The notes under the pieces are model-generated. The model was not told the origin of the DNA and searched no databases. It saw only the letters and a program-made list of their open reading frames with translations. 64,000 bases of DNA, from positions 1 to 64,000 of the forward strand of contig JASEIM010000001.1 in the NCBI GenBank assembly GCA_030017655.1, given 5' to 3'. Made by a program: the position numbers and the translations under genes. This document shows positions 1 through 7,982 of the stretch, piece after piece; within the stretch, counting starts at the first letter, position 1, and each line of letters starts with the position of its first letter. This stretch comes from Methanobacterium sp. (GTDB lineage: Archaea; Methanobacteriota; Methanobacteria; Methanobacteriales; Methanobacteriaceae).

Positions 1-222
1 AGAGGATACAAAAAAGACCACCCAGAAGCATGGCCAGTTTGTGACGTTGGTTCCAATCTGATCCAGCAATCTGTTGGTGGTGACTTCGTGCTCATTGGTC
101 CTATTGAAAACGCTAAAATGGCGTTCCCTGCATGTGCTATGGCAGATATATTTATGGCTGAAGCAGCCAGAGATATAGGAACAGAACACATCGATGAACA
201 CCCAATAGTAAAATTACTCTAA
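1..222 (+). CDS. mtrH: MtrH C-terminal fragment (methyl-H4MPT:coenzyme M methyltransferase subunit H)
   Basis: The reading frame is open from base 1 and ends at TAA 220-222, giving the last 73 residues of a longer protein that starts outside the window. The segment GGDFVLIGPIENAKMAFP and the ending DEHPIVKLL resemble, from memory, the C-terminus of MtrH, the subunit that moves the methyl group from methyl-tetrahydromethanopterin to the corrinoid of the membrane Mtr complex. The identification is supported by the next gene, methanogenesis marker protein 14, which follows the mtr operon in Methanobacteriales. The rest of the mtr operon should lie to the left. Confidence 0.75.
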   Translation, partial: RGYKKDHPEAWPVCDVGSNLIQQSVGGDFVLIGPIENAKMAFPACAMADIFMAEAARDIGTEHIDEHPIVKLL

Positions 223-681
223 ATATAGGCGTTTATTCGCCTAATATTTTTTTTATTTTTTTAATAATTAGTAAAATTTATTTTTGTTTTAAATCCCTTT
301 TTAAAAATAATTTCACAAGATTTATATCACGTTTAAAGAAATTAATTTATAGATTTTTAATTCTGGAGGTTATCAAAATTCAGAATGAATTTTGGGACAT
401 TCGTGATCTGTCAAAATCAACGATTTTGACATGCAAAAATGAAATTTTTGCAAGCTTTGCTTCCGATGTCTCTAATGCTTCGCATTTGATAACTCCAAAA
501 ACATAGTTTGAGAAAAATACGAAGCATGCAAAAATTTTTCTAATTTTTGCTGCGTCAAAATTTTAATTTTGACAGTATTTTTCTAACTGGAGAAAACAAA
601 GTTTTCTCCGCCACAAAATTGTAAATTTTGTAGGCTCCCAAAAATTCTTTAAGAATTTTTGAGGATTTTGGAGGGAATTCA
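223..681. repeat. Intergenic tract of nested short inverted repeats
   Basis: After an AT-rich stretch, about 360-668 is almost wholly made of inverted repeats. Simple hairpins include TGTCAAAATC/GATTTTGACA around AAC (about 411-433), GCAAAAAT/ATTTTTGC around GAA, GGAGAAAAC/GTTTTCTCC around AAA (about 589-609), ACAAAATT/AATTTTGT around GTA, and AAAAATTCTT/AAGAATTTTT (about 639-660). Outer arms enclose groups of them: GGAGGTTATCAAA (365-377) pairs with TTTGATAACTCC (about 485-496), and GAAAAATAC pairs with GTATTTTTC around two more hairpins, so each group would fold like a cloverleaf. It sits between mtrH and MMP14, in the untranslated leader of MMP14 if the two are co-transcribed. Related tracts occur elsewhere in the window. 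Confidence 0.8.
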
Positions 682-2166
682 TTGTCATTGTTAGGGAAAA
701 TATTGAATAGAGGACCAAAACCCGTCATTGCAAAAAGTAGGTATATTACAATTGAAGATGCAAAAATGTCATCATTTACAAAGAAAACTGCAGGGCAGGG
801 TTACGGTACAAACCTGCGGCCCGATGTTTATTACATTGTTGCTTCAGTTGAACTTGGAAATACAACCACAAAATGTATTTTAACAGCTACAAATTTGAAC
901 ACCAGCAGAACATATCTTCTGGATAAAACGGTTAAAATGACCAGGGATATCAGACCACCAAAGAAAGGGGAAAAAGTCTTTGGTGAAACTGTATGGGAAG
1001 TAGAACTTACAAAAGAATCAGTTTCTGAAATGGTTAGAGACACCATTTTAGAATCAGTAAGACGTTCAAAAATAGATATAGAAAAAGATCTTGATTTTGT
1101 TGTGCGTTCTACAGGAGTTACTGCAGGATTTGGATCTCCTGAAGAAGTAGGCCAGCTTATAATAGCTCTTGCTGACGGATGCCTTGATGCAGGGATCCCA
1201 CCAAGGAAGATGTCACCTGCAATGTCAATGGATAGTTTTCCTAAAAGATTAAGGGATTTCACCCTTATTGATAAGGTTATGTTTGATGGAGCAGTTGTTA
1301 GTGTAATTCCCCCAACTGGAAGGGCAGTAGTTGCAAATGAAATGGAAGGGGAACTTGTAACTGCCGGTATAAAAGTAGGTGCCAAATGGACTGATGTTGA
1401 TTACAGAAATCCATGTGTTTCAATAGACTTCGGTACAACCCTTGCCGGAAGAATTACAAACGGTCAGGAACCCTATGCAAGAACAATAGGGAATTTCTGT
1501 GGACTTGCAGGGGGAGTATCAGATGCAATAATACGAGGTACTGAAAAAGTGGATAAACGGGGAGGAGCAGCTTTAGATCTGTATTCCAGGGACATTTTAA
1601 AGAAAGCAGACTGGAAGAAAGCGGAAGAATATGCAATGCGTGCCCATGAATATTTAGACATAGGAAAAGTTCCAGAAAACAGAAAAAGATTTGGAACAGT
1701 GCCTGTAGACCCCGAAGCTGCATACAGTGCAGGAACAACACTTATTGGATGTGATGTTGGTAAAAATGGAGATAAAATCCCTAAATTAACAGAACTGGGT
1801 CATGAAATTTACACTGAAAGCGATATTCACACTTTATTTGCCACACTTGATCATGTAAGTGCAATGATTGTAAAACGACTTCTTGATGAAGCATTTGCTG
1901 AAGGAGTTATTGAGGAAGGTTCTGCATTGGGTATAACTGGTAGGGCAGGAATAACTGGAAGAAAACCTGAGCTTATCGTGAAATATTCAAAGGATCGCTT
2001 TAAAGACACATTATTTGTATCGGATGCCCTTGCAATGGGCGCGGCTGTAATGGCTCGTTGCATGAATTCTATTGGAACGCCCCATATTCCAATTGGCGGT
2101 AGGCAGGGCGGTCCATGTATATTAGGGCAGAGAAGAAGATTGCAGAAACAAAAGGGAATGCTTTAA
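682..2166 (+). CDS. Methanogenesis marker protein 14
   Basis: A 494-residue protein that I recognise as methanogenesis marker protein 14, a member of the actin/Hsp70 ATPase superfamily found in methanogens; its function is not established. Two phosphate-binding loops are visible: VASVELGNTTTKCIL near residue 53 and VSIDFGTTLAGR near residue 247. A glycine-rich segment ITGRAGITGR lies near residue 420. The start is TTG at 682, chosen because GGAGGG at 670-675 sits at the right distance and no ATG lies nearby. It follows mtrH on the same strand after 459 bases rich in hairpins, so it may be the last gene of the mtr operon. Confidence 0.85.
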   Translation: MSLLGKILNRGPKPVIAKSRYITIEDAKMSSFTKKTAGQGYGTNLRPDVYYIVASVELGNTTTKCILTATNLNTSRTYLLDKTVKMTRDIRPPKKGEKVFGETVWEVELTKESVSEMVRDTILESVRRSKIDIEKDLDFVVRSTGVTAGFGSPEEVGQLIIALADGCLDAGIPPRKMSPAMSMDSFPKRLRDFTLIDKVMFDGAVVSVIPPTGRAVVANEMEGELVTAGIKVGAKWTDVDYRNPCVSIDFGTTLAGRITNGQEPYARTIGNFCGLAGGVSDAIIRGTEKVDKRGGAALDLYSRDILKKADWKKAEEYAMRAHEYLDIGKVPENRKRFGTVPVDPEAAYSAGTTLIGCDVGKNGDKIPKLTELGHEIYTESDIHTLFATLDHVSAMIVKRLLDEAFAEGVIEEGSALGITGRAGITGRKPELIVKYSKDRFKDTLFVSDALAMGAAVMARCMNSIGTPHIPIGGRQGGPCILGQRRRLQKQKGML

Positions 2167-2335
2167 TCTTATTTATTCTTTTTAACTCTATTTTAACTAC
2201 TTCTATTAATTTATATCTACGTTTTATCTTCGTTGATTAAATTCAATGAAATTAGGGCAAGATTGGTCATTTTAGCTCTTATTATTTCAGGATATATTGG
2301 TCGAATTTTTTGAAATTTATAGGTTAAAAGAAAAA

Positions 2336-3199
2336 TTAGAAAGTTCTTAATTCTTCTAATCTTCTAATTCTCTCATCCATTGGGGGGTGTGTTGAAAATA
2401 AGTTTAATAATGTTTTTCCTTTTCCACCAAATGGATTTACTATGAACATGTGAGCTGTAGCGGGATTAGCATCCATCGGTCTTGCATTAACACCCATTTG
2501 GAGCTTTCTAAGTGCATCTGCAAGTGCCCATGGTTTTCCAGAAATGCTTGCACCGCTTTCATCAGCTTTATACTCTCTTGATCTGCTTATTGCAAGCTGA
2601 ACCATCATAGCGGCTATTGGTGCAAGTATTGACATTGCAATTAATCCAATTAATCCGCCGTCATCATCTCCACCACCGCCAAATATTGCAAAAAATCTTG
2701 CATAATGAGCAATTATAAATATCGCTCCTGCAATGGTGGCAGCTATTGCACTTAACAGGATATCCCTATTTTTAACATGTCCTAGTTCATGAGCTATAAC
2801 TCCTTCAAGCTCATCTCTATTTAATAAACTGAGTATGCCTGTAGTTACGGCCACTACGGCTTTTTTAGGGCTTCTACCAGTTGCAAAGGCATTTGGAGTT
2901 GAGCTTTGAATTATTGCAACTTTGGGTTTATTTATACCTGCATTTTGTGCCAGTTCAGATACAATTGAATGAAGTTCTGGTGCCTCTGCTTCTGAAACTT
3001 CTTTTGCTCCATACATTCTAAGCACAATTTTATCAGAATAGAAATATGAACCAAAATTCATAGCAATTGACAGTACAAAACCAATTAATATTCCTCCTAA
3101 AAAGCCTATTTTAAAGAAGGATCCTATTAAACCAAATACGCCCATTAATAGGAGTGTTAATATGGTAAATAAGAGTAATGTTTTAAGGTTTTCAAACAT
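2336..3199 (-). CDS. htpX: Membrane zinc metalloprotease HtpX (M48)
   Basis: A 287-residue protein with two N-terminal membrane segments (about 7-27 and 31-52), zinc motif HELGH at 137-141, two further hydrophobic segments (about 147-165 and 183-203), and the third-ligand motif EYKADE at 209-214. This is the complete layout of HtpX, the membrane protease that degrades misfolded membrane proteins in quality control. The C-terminal sequence STHPPMDERIRRLEEL is also typical. The gene is monocistronic, converges with MMP14 and diverges from cobY across about 145 AT-rich bases. The ATG at 3199 is followed directly by the conserved hydrophobic N-terminus. Confidence 0.93.
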   Translation of the reverse strand: MFENLKTLLLFTILTLLLMGVFGLIGSFFKIGFLGGILIGFVLSIAMNFGSYFYSDKIVLRMYGAKEVSEAEAPELHSIVSELAQNAGINKPKVAIIQSSTPNAFATGRSPKKAVVAVTTGILSLLNRDELEGVIAHELGHVKNRDILLSAIAATIAGAIFIIAHYARFFAIFGGGGDDDGGLIGLIAMSILAPIAAMMVQLAISRSREYKADESGASISGKPWALADALRKLQMGVNARPMDANPATAHMFIVNPFGGKGKTLLNLFSTHPPMDERIRRLEELRTF

Positions 3200-3343
3200 T
3201 TGGTTATCACCACTGTTTTATATTTGTATTATTTTTCTTTAATTTTTTGCTATAAATTTTATTTTAGCAAAGAATATTAGAGGATCAATATATATAAACT
3301 TTGTGCCAATATATTTATCTTTAAATTTAAGGAAGTCTTCAAA

Positions 3344-3937
3344 ATGGTCACAGCTTTGGTAATGGCAGGTGGAAAGGGCAGTAGAATGAATTATAAAGGC
3401 GAAAAACCCCTTATAAAAATAAATAACAGACCAATGATTCAGTATGTTATAGAAGCACTTCATAATTCAAAAAAAGTGGATGATATAATCATAGCCACCA
3501 GTAAAAACACGCCAAAAACAGACGAATTTCTAAAAAAAAATAATATGAAGACAATATTAACTCAGGGTAAAGATTATGTACATGATCTTGGATTTGTACT
3601 ATCAAATTTCAAGTTGAATGACATTATACTCACAATTACGGCAGATATGCCTCTTATAACCGGAGATATTATTGATTATGTTATTAATCAGTACGAAAAA
3701 TCTCCAGAACCAGCAATGAGTGTTTTAATTCCACTGGATTTTTTTAAAAAACATGATCTAAAACCCACTTCAGTATTTAATGATCTTGTGCCTTCGGGAT
3801 TAAATATATTAAGGGGTACTAACAAGACACAAAATGAGGAAGTTTTAATATTAGAAAAAATAGAACTTGCCGTAAACATTAATACGTGTAAAGATATAAA
3901 TCTTTTAAAGAAGCTAATGGGTGATGGTGATGACTGA
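3344..3937 (+). CDS. cobY: Adenosylcobinamide-phosphate guanylyltransferase CobY
   Basis: A 197-residue nucleotidyltransferase with the N-terminal NTP-binding signature LVMAGGKGSRMN and a TADMPL metal-site segment. Length and features such as LVPSGLNIL and the ending NINTCKDI match archaeal CobY, the non-orthologous replacement of bacterial CobU. It transfers GMP from GTP to adenosylcobinamide phosphate, giving AdoCbi-GDP, the substrate of CobS (encoded at 45.6-46.4 kb). AAGGAAG at 3330-3336 serves the ATG at 3344. Its last codons overlap the start of the following PRC-barrel gene, indicating translational coupling. A MobA-like enzyme is the alternative but is less likely. Confidence 0.85.
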   Translation: MVTALVMAGGKGSRMNYKGEKPLIKINNRPMIQYVIEALHNSKKVDDIIIATSKNTPKTDEFLKKNNMKTILTQGKDYVHDLGFVLSNFKLNDIILTITADMPLITGDIIDYVINQYEKSPEPAMSVLIPLDFFKKHDLKPTSVFNDLVPSGLNILRGTNKTQNEEVLILEKIELAVNINTCKDINLLKKLMGDGDD

Positions 3938-4202
3938 AGAGAGAAAACTTATTAAAGGGGAAGAGAAGGTCTGGAGCGAAATTAAAGGATATCAGGTTGC
4001 AACAAACAATGCAAGAATATTAGGAGAGTTAGAAGAACTTATAATAAATGGCAAAACAGGTAAAATCACCGACGTTGTCATTAAAGTTGAAAAAGGTAGA
4101 AATATAAACGTTAAAGGCGCAAAGAAAAAAGGAGATCATCTTTTAGTCCCATTTGGAAAAGTTGAAAAAGTCGGTGAATTTATAATAATTTCAGAATCAT
4201 AA
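3930..4202 (+). CDS. PRC-barrel domain protein
   Basis: A small protein of about 90 residues with a PRC-barrel pattern: ARILGELEELIINGKTGKI, then ITDVVIKV and a C-terminal LVPFGKVEKVGEFIII. Such domains occur in RNA metabolism and photosystem proteins, and the free-standing archaeal versions have no firm function. Four in-frame start codons are stacked (GTG 3921, ATG 3924, GTG 3927, ATG 3930). I chose 3930 because GGTGAT lies just upstream and the domain begins soon after. It overlaps the cobY stop by 8 bases (ATGACTGA), so the two genes are coupled. Confidence 0.8.
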   Translation: MTEERKLIKGEEKVWSEIKGYQVATNNARILGELEELIINGKTGKITDVVIKVEKGRNINVKGAKKKGDHLLVPFGKVEKVGEFIIISES

Positions 4203-4269
4203 ACTGAATACATTATAATTCAAACATTATCTTCTTAGTATCTTATTTTAACTGAATAAATTTTAAGAA

Positions 4270-4767
4270 TTAAGGCCCGTAATAGAACGGATGCTTGAAT
4301 ACGTCTTTTTCACTTATAAATTCATCTATTGAAGGTTCTTTTGTGAATGCTCTTTTTATTGCTAATTTAGTGGCTTCGTAATTATATTTATAAATTTTAT
4401 CTTTATCTTTAGCATCAGGATGTACAAAAACGCTGCAAATAATGCACAGTTCTTCAACTTTTTCTTCTGGAATGATCTCTCCATAGACAGAGTCGATTAC
4501 AGCCATTGCTACAGCCTTTTGTGCAGGTCCAAAAATCTTCACAGCATCAACCATTCTGTTTATTGTAACTTTTGGTGCAATAATTGTTATTGGCTTGGCC
4601 ACAAGATTAAGGGCAATGATTGCATAAAGTGGAGTATGTTTTTCCATTTGAATTGCAATGGCATTTGCAAATGATTGTCCAACAGGGCCTTCTTTATCTC
4701 CTATTATTAAATCTATATGTGCAGATTCATCTCCTTCTCCGACACGTGCTTCACTGTTTAAATACAT
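4270..4767 (-). CDS. fae: Formaldehyde-activating enzyme (Fae) family protein
   Basis: A 165-residue protein matching Fae over its full length: VGEGDESAHIDLIIGDKEG, GPVGQSFANAIA, HTPLYAIIALNL, PKVTINRMVDAVKIFGPAQ and YNYEATKLAIKRAF. Fae condenses formaldehyde with tetrahydromethanopterin to methylene-H4MPT. In many methanogens it is fused to hexulose-6-phosphate synthase; here it stands alone. It may recapture formaldehyde released by ribulose monophosphate reactions in pentose synthesis, which is inference. GAGGTA precedes the ATG at 4767. The gene is monocistronic, between the convergent PRC-barrel gene and sufB. Confidence 0.9.
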   Translation of the reverse strand: MYLNSEARVGEGDESAHIDLIIGDKEGPVGQSFANAIAIQMEKHTPLYAIIALNLVAKPITIIAPKVTINRMVDAVKIFGPAQKAVAMAVIDSVYGEIIPEEKVEELCIICSVFVHPDAKDKDKIYKYNYEATKLAIKRAFTKEPSIDEFISEKDVFKHPFYYGP

Positions 4768-4889
4768 AATAATAATACCTCATTTATTATGTACTTAAAA
4801 TAGTTAATAGTTTAGGGAGATAATGTATTAACTAAATAACTAATAAATAAAAAAAGAAATAAAAACATTGAATAGGTCCTATCCAATGA

Positions 4890-6122
4890 TTACATGCCTT
4901 TTAAACTCATATCAAGCATTCTTTTGGTTTCTTCAGCAAGCTCAGGAGGCAATCCAGTAATATCCATGCTCAAGAAACCTCTTACAATCATAGAAGCCGC
5001 TTCTTCTTCTGTAAGTCCTCTTGACATCAAATATAAAACTTCTTCTTCAGCTATTTTACCAACAGCGGCCTCGTGAGACATTTCAAGTTCAGTAGCGCTA
5101 CCTTCAAGCTCCGGAACAGCGTAAATCATTGAATCGTCTGATAAGACCAATCCATGGCATTCTAAATGTCCTTTAACATGTTGTGTCCTGCCTGCGAGGT
5201 GTCCACGGGAGTAAATCTGAGATTGATCCTTGGAAACTGCCCTTGAAATCATTTCACTGCTTGATCCTTCTCCTTCTAATAAAACTCTGGATCCCATATC
5301 TAAAATGGAGTCTTTTTGACCGCCAAGAATGGATTGGAACAACACTTTCGAGTTTTTACCTGAACAGTATGCTGTAGGATATGATTGAATGCTTCTAACG
5401 GGACTTGTAAGTATATAATTGCTGATATAGGTTGATTCGTCCCCTACCATTACACCGGTTCTTGGACGAACATCTACCTGTTCTGCCCAGTTATGAACCA
5501 TTGTAAATGTAATTTTAGATCCTGGTTTAAGGTAAAATTCAGAAACCCCTACGTGAAGCGCTGAACTTACATCTTCACCAGTCGCACAACCTGTAATAAT
5601 GTGTAATTCTGAATTTTCTTCTGCAATTATGATATTATGTGCAGTTTGCATTACCTTTTCATCACCTATAAACATACATGCCTGTAAAGGAAATACTTCT
5701 TTTGAACCAGGTAAAGATCTAATAAAGTAACCGCTACTACCTTCTTCAGATTCTCTGATTGCAGTTTGTGCAGTATATTTGTCTGTATCTGGCGCTACGG
5801 CTTTCCACATATAATCTTTAATCCAGGAATACTTGTCAAGTGCCACGTTCATTCCCATTATCTCAACATCTTTAGAAAAGCTTGTACTTACGACTCCGCT
5901 CTGATCTACCTGAATAAATGTACCTGATCTTTCTTTTTCAGTTGGGTCAACCCCTACTTTAAGTAGAGTATCTTGAACTTTTTTAGGAACTTCATGGGCT
6001 TTATCTACTCTTTCATGTTCACCAGCTTCTTCTTTAATGAATTTTTCCAGGTCGATGTCTTCCCCATAAATGGCCTTTTTTTCCGCGGCTTTTTTAGCCC
6101 TTTCTAATGTACTCTGCAACAT
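4890..6122 (-). CDS. sufB: SufB/SufD-type Fe-S cluster scaffold protein
   Basis: A 410-residue SufB-family protein, second gene of a sufC-sufB pair. A helical N-terminus precedes a long beta-helix core with segments such as LHIITGCATGEDVSSALH and GRTQHVKGHLECHGL, followed by the conserved C-terminal ELEMSHEAAVGKIAEEEVLYL. SufB with the SufC ATPase assembles Fe-S clusters in the cytoplasm; methanogens lack most other Suf proteins, so this two-gene unit is the minimal SUF-like system. The start at 6122 overlaps the sufC end by 19 bases, and AGGATGTG lies just upstream. The demand for Fe-S clusters is obvious from MvhB and nitrogenase in this window. Confidence 0.9.
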   Translation of the reverse strand: MLQSTLERAKKAAEKKAIYGEDIDLEKFIKEEAGEHERVDKAHEVPKKVQDTLLKVGVDPTEKERSGTFIQVDQSGVVSTSFSKDVEIMGMNVALDKYSWIKDYMWKAVAPDTDKYTAQTAIRESEEGSSGYFIRSLPGSKEVFPLQACMFIGDEKVMQTAHNIIIAEENSELHIITGCATGEDVSSALHVGVSEFYLKPGSKITFTMVHNWAEQVDVRPRTGVMVGDESTYISNYILTSPVRSIQSYPTAYCSGKNSKVLFQSILGGQKDSILDMGSRVLLEGEGSSSEMISRAVSKDQSQIYSRGHLAGRTQHVKGHLECHGLVLSDDSMIYAVPELEGSATELEMSHEAAVGKIAEEEVLYLMSRGLTEEEAASMIVRGFLSMDITGLPPELAEETKRMLDMSLKGM

Positions 6123-6880
6123 TCAACACATCCTTTAAATCCTTCTTTTCGTATATCTTCTAATATTTCTGCGGGACTACCTGAACAGGCTATTTTACCG
6201 TCCATGAGTACATTTGCTGTATCTGCACTAACAAAATTTAGAATATAACCTAAATGTGTGATGAGAAGTCCTGATTTTTCTCTCATACCTGGTTTCTTAT
6301 CTTTATCCAGCAATACATTGATTTCTTCGGCCAGTAACTCCACATTTTCGATATCCACACCAGAATCGGGCTCATCAAACATTATAAAGTCAGGCTTCTG
6401 TGCAAGAAGTTGTAAAATTTCCGAACGTTTTACCTCTCCACCTGAGAAACCAAGATTTACATCCCTTTCTAAAAAGCTTTCGTTCATTTTTAATTTTTCA
6501 GCCAGTTTCATCAGTTCAGGACTTAATTCTTCATCTTCAGTAACTCCTCCCATGCTTTCCATTTGGAGAATACTCTTTAATTTTACCCCACGAATTGCGG
6601 GGGGATTTTGAAAACTAACACCTATACCAGCTTTCACACGTTCTGTAGTGGTATAATCTGTTATATCTTCTCCTTTAAATATAATTTCTCCTCTTGTTAC
6701 TTTGTACTTAGGAAATCCAAGTATTGCATTAAAAAGAGTGCTTTTACCGGATCCATTTGGCCCTAAAAGGACATGAGTCTCTCCTTTACCTATATATAAA
6801 TCTATATCGCTTAAAACTTCTCTTCCACTGACTTCAACAGCCAGATCAGTTATTTCAAGTAGCAGTTTTACCACCACCAT
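6104..6880 (-). CDS. sufC: SufC Fe-S assembly ATPase
   Basis: A 258-residue ABC-type ATPase with Walker A GPNGSGKST, signature LGFSGGEVKR, Walker B FIMFDEPDSGVD and switch LLITHLGYIL, as in SufC. It powers the SufB scaffold encoded next to it. A longer reading frame runs to 6919, but the extra 13 residues fall in the hairpin tract and are not SufC-like; ATG 6880, with GTG codons directly behind it, is a better start, though no clear Shine-Dalgarno stands before it. The C-terminal GCVECC is cysteine-rich. Transcription probably begins beyond the hairpin tract, which would then be its leader. Confidence 0.9.
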   Translation of the reverse strand: MVVVKLLLEITDLAVEVSGREVLSDIDLYIGKGETHVLLGPNGSGKSTLFNAILGFPKYKVTRGEIIFKGEDITDYTTTERVKAGIGVSFQNPPAIRGVKLKSILQMESMGGVTEDEELSPELMKLAEKLKMNESFLERDVNLGFSGGEVKRSEILQLLAQKPDFIMFDEPDSGVDIENVELLAEEINVLLDKDKKPGMREKSGLLITHLGYILNFVSADTANVLMDGKIACSGSPAEILEDIRKEGFKGCVECCRVH

Positions 6881-6892
6881 TTTTAATATTGT

Positions 6893-7142
6893 GCTCGAAA
6901 ATTCCCTTAAAGTTCTCAAAAATCCGAGCTTGAAAAAATCAAAGCTAGAGAAAAATGTAGAGCATTTTTCTGTGCATAAAAAATCTACGATTTTTTAAGA
7001 TTTTTTCGACCCCAAAATTCTACGAATTGTTGAGGGATTTTCGGAAATTATGGATTTTCGGCATGTAAAAAACCTTTGGTTTTTTACGGTTGCAAACGAT
7101 GTTTGCAAAAATCCCAAACACAAGGGTTTGAGGACTTTAATT
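6893..7142. repeat. Nested hairpin tract upstream of sufC
   Basis: A second tract of packed inverted repeats. Visible arms are AGAAAAATG/CATTTTTCT (about 6957-6980), AAAAAATC/GATTTTTT around TAC (about 6987-7005), outer arms GAAAAAATC/GATTTTTTC enclosing both, CAAAATTC/GAATTGTTG, GTAAAAAACC/GGTTTTTTAC around TTT (about 7064-7086), TTGCAAAC/GTTTGCAA around GAT (about 7089-7107), and CAAAC/GTTTG before GAGG. It lies at the 5' side of sufC and upstream of the mvh promoter. Composition, loop size (often 3 bases) and linkers such as GAGG are like those at 360-668. Confidence 0.78.
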
Positions 7143-7539
7143 TTCTTTTTTTCTTGAAATCATGTTTTTATTTATTATTTTATTTATAATGCTCCCCATA
7201 TTTAACAATTGTTAAAATGTTGAGATTAAAGATAATTTACACACATTATCTTATTATTTTATTATAAAAAATTAATTTAGTAAATGGAGTTATTTGGAAA
7301 ATTATAACCATATATAAGTATTATATGCTATTTAAAGTATTTAAAAGTTTTTAATTTAAAATTAAATCATGGAAATCTGGTATTTGAAGTTACAAAAATC
7401 GGTTTATTATATATAAACTTTTCGAATTAGATTTATAAATAACCTTTATATTAATCGTCTTTAAACATAGTATGTGTACATAGTACACAATATTGTACAT
7501 ATTAATATGAGTACATAGGAAACATAAGGAGGAAACTCT
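7143..7539 (+). promoter_or_regulatory. mvh promoter with repeated GTAC motifs
   Basis: No gene is seen in 7143-7539. A TATA-like TTTATAAATA lies at about 7432-7441. Downstream, in the region expected to hold the transcription start and early leader, stand four GTAC-centred elements: a perfect dyad GTGTAC-ATA-GTACAC (7474-7488), TGTACA (7494-7499) and GTACAT (7511-7516). AAGGAGGAAA at 7526-7535 is the ribosome binding site of mvhD. The clustering suggests an operator for an unknown regulator of hydrogenase expression, which is inference. The remaining sequence is plain AT-rich DNA. Confidence 0.6.
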
Positions 7540-7980
7540 ATGGCTGAGGATGATATTAAAATCGTTATGTTTTGTTGTAACTGGTGTTCCTACGGTGGAG
7601 CAGACACAGCAGGTACTGCTAGAATGCAATATCCTCCGAACATACGTGTAATACGAGTAATGTGTTCAGGACGTATAGAACCACAATTTGTTCTAAAAGC
7701 ATTTAAAGAAGGAGCTGACGGCGTTATTGTAGCCGGATGCCACCACGGGGACTGCCATTACGATGCAGGAAACTACAAATTAGATAGAAGAATGAGACTA
7801 ATCTACAAACTTGTAGAGGATCTTGGAATAGGAAAAGAAAGAGTATACCACGACTGGATCTCCGCATCAGAAGGAGAAAAATTCGCAGAAACAGTTAAAA
7901 TGATGGTAGACCGTGTTAAAAATCTTGGACCATCACCACTCAAAGCACAGTTAGCAGAAGTCGAAGAAGCGGAGGCATAA
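7540..7980 (+). CDS. mvhD: F420-non-reducing hydrogenase iron-sulfur subunit MvhD
   Basis: A 146-residue [2Fe-2S] protein with the N-terminal FCCNWCSYGGADTAG, a CSGRI segment and VAGCHHGDCHYDAGNYK, the cysteine pattern of MvhD. It links the MvhAG hydrogenase to HdrA of the heterodisulfide reductase, carrying electrons into flavin-based bifurcation in the cytoplasm. It is the first gene of mvhDGAB, as in Methanothermobacter, with a strong ribosome binding site (AAGGAGG) and only 2 bases between its stop and mvhG. Confidence 0.95.
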   Translation: MAEDDIKIVMFCCNWCSYGGADTAGTARMQYPPNIRVIRVMCSGRIEPQFVLKAFKEGADGVIVAGCHHGDCHYDAGNYKLDRRMRLIYKLVEDLGIGKERVYHDWISASEGEKFAETVKMMVDRVKNLGPSPLKAQLAEVEEAEA

Positions 7981-7982
7981 AA

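Noticed and set aside
360..668. Hairpin tract as a CRISPR array or tRNA cluster
   Set aside because: Arms differ from unit to unit, there is no constant repeat or spacer length, and no tRNA signature (T-loop or CCA-ready acceptor) is present.
831..1385. Long open frames opposite MMP14, MvhG, SerRS and other genes
   Set aside because: They lie antisense or out of frame to recognisable proteins, have no domains or ribosome binding sites, and follow from codon usage of the real gene.
6881..6919. N-terminal extension of SufC to 6919
   Set aside because: The added residues do not match SufC and fall in the hairpin tract.
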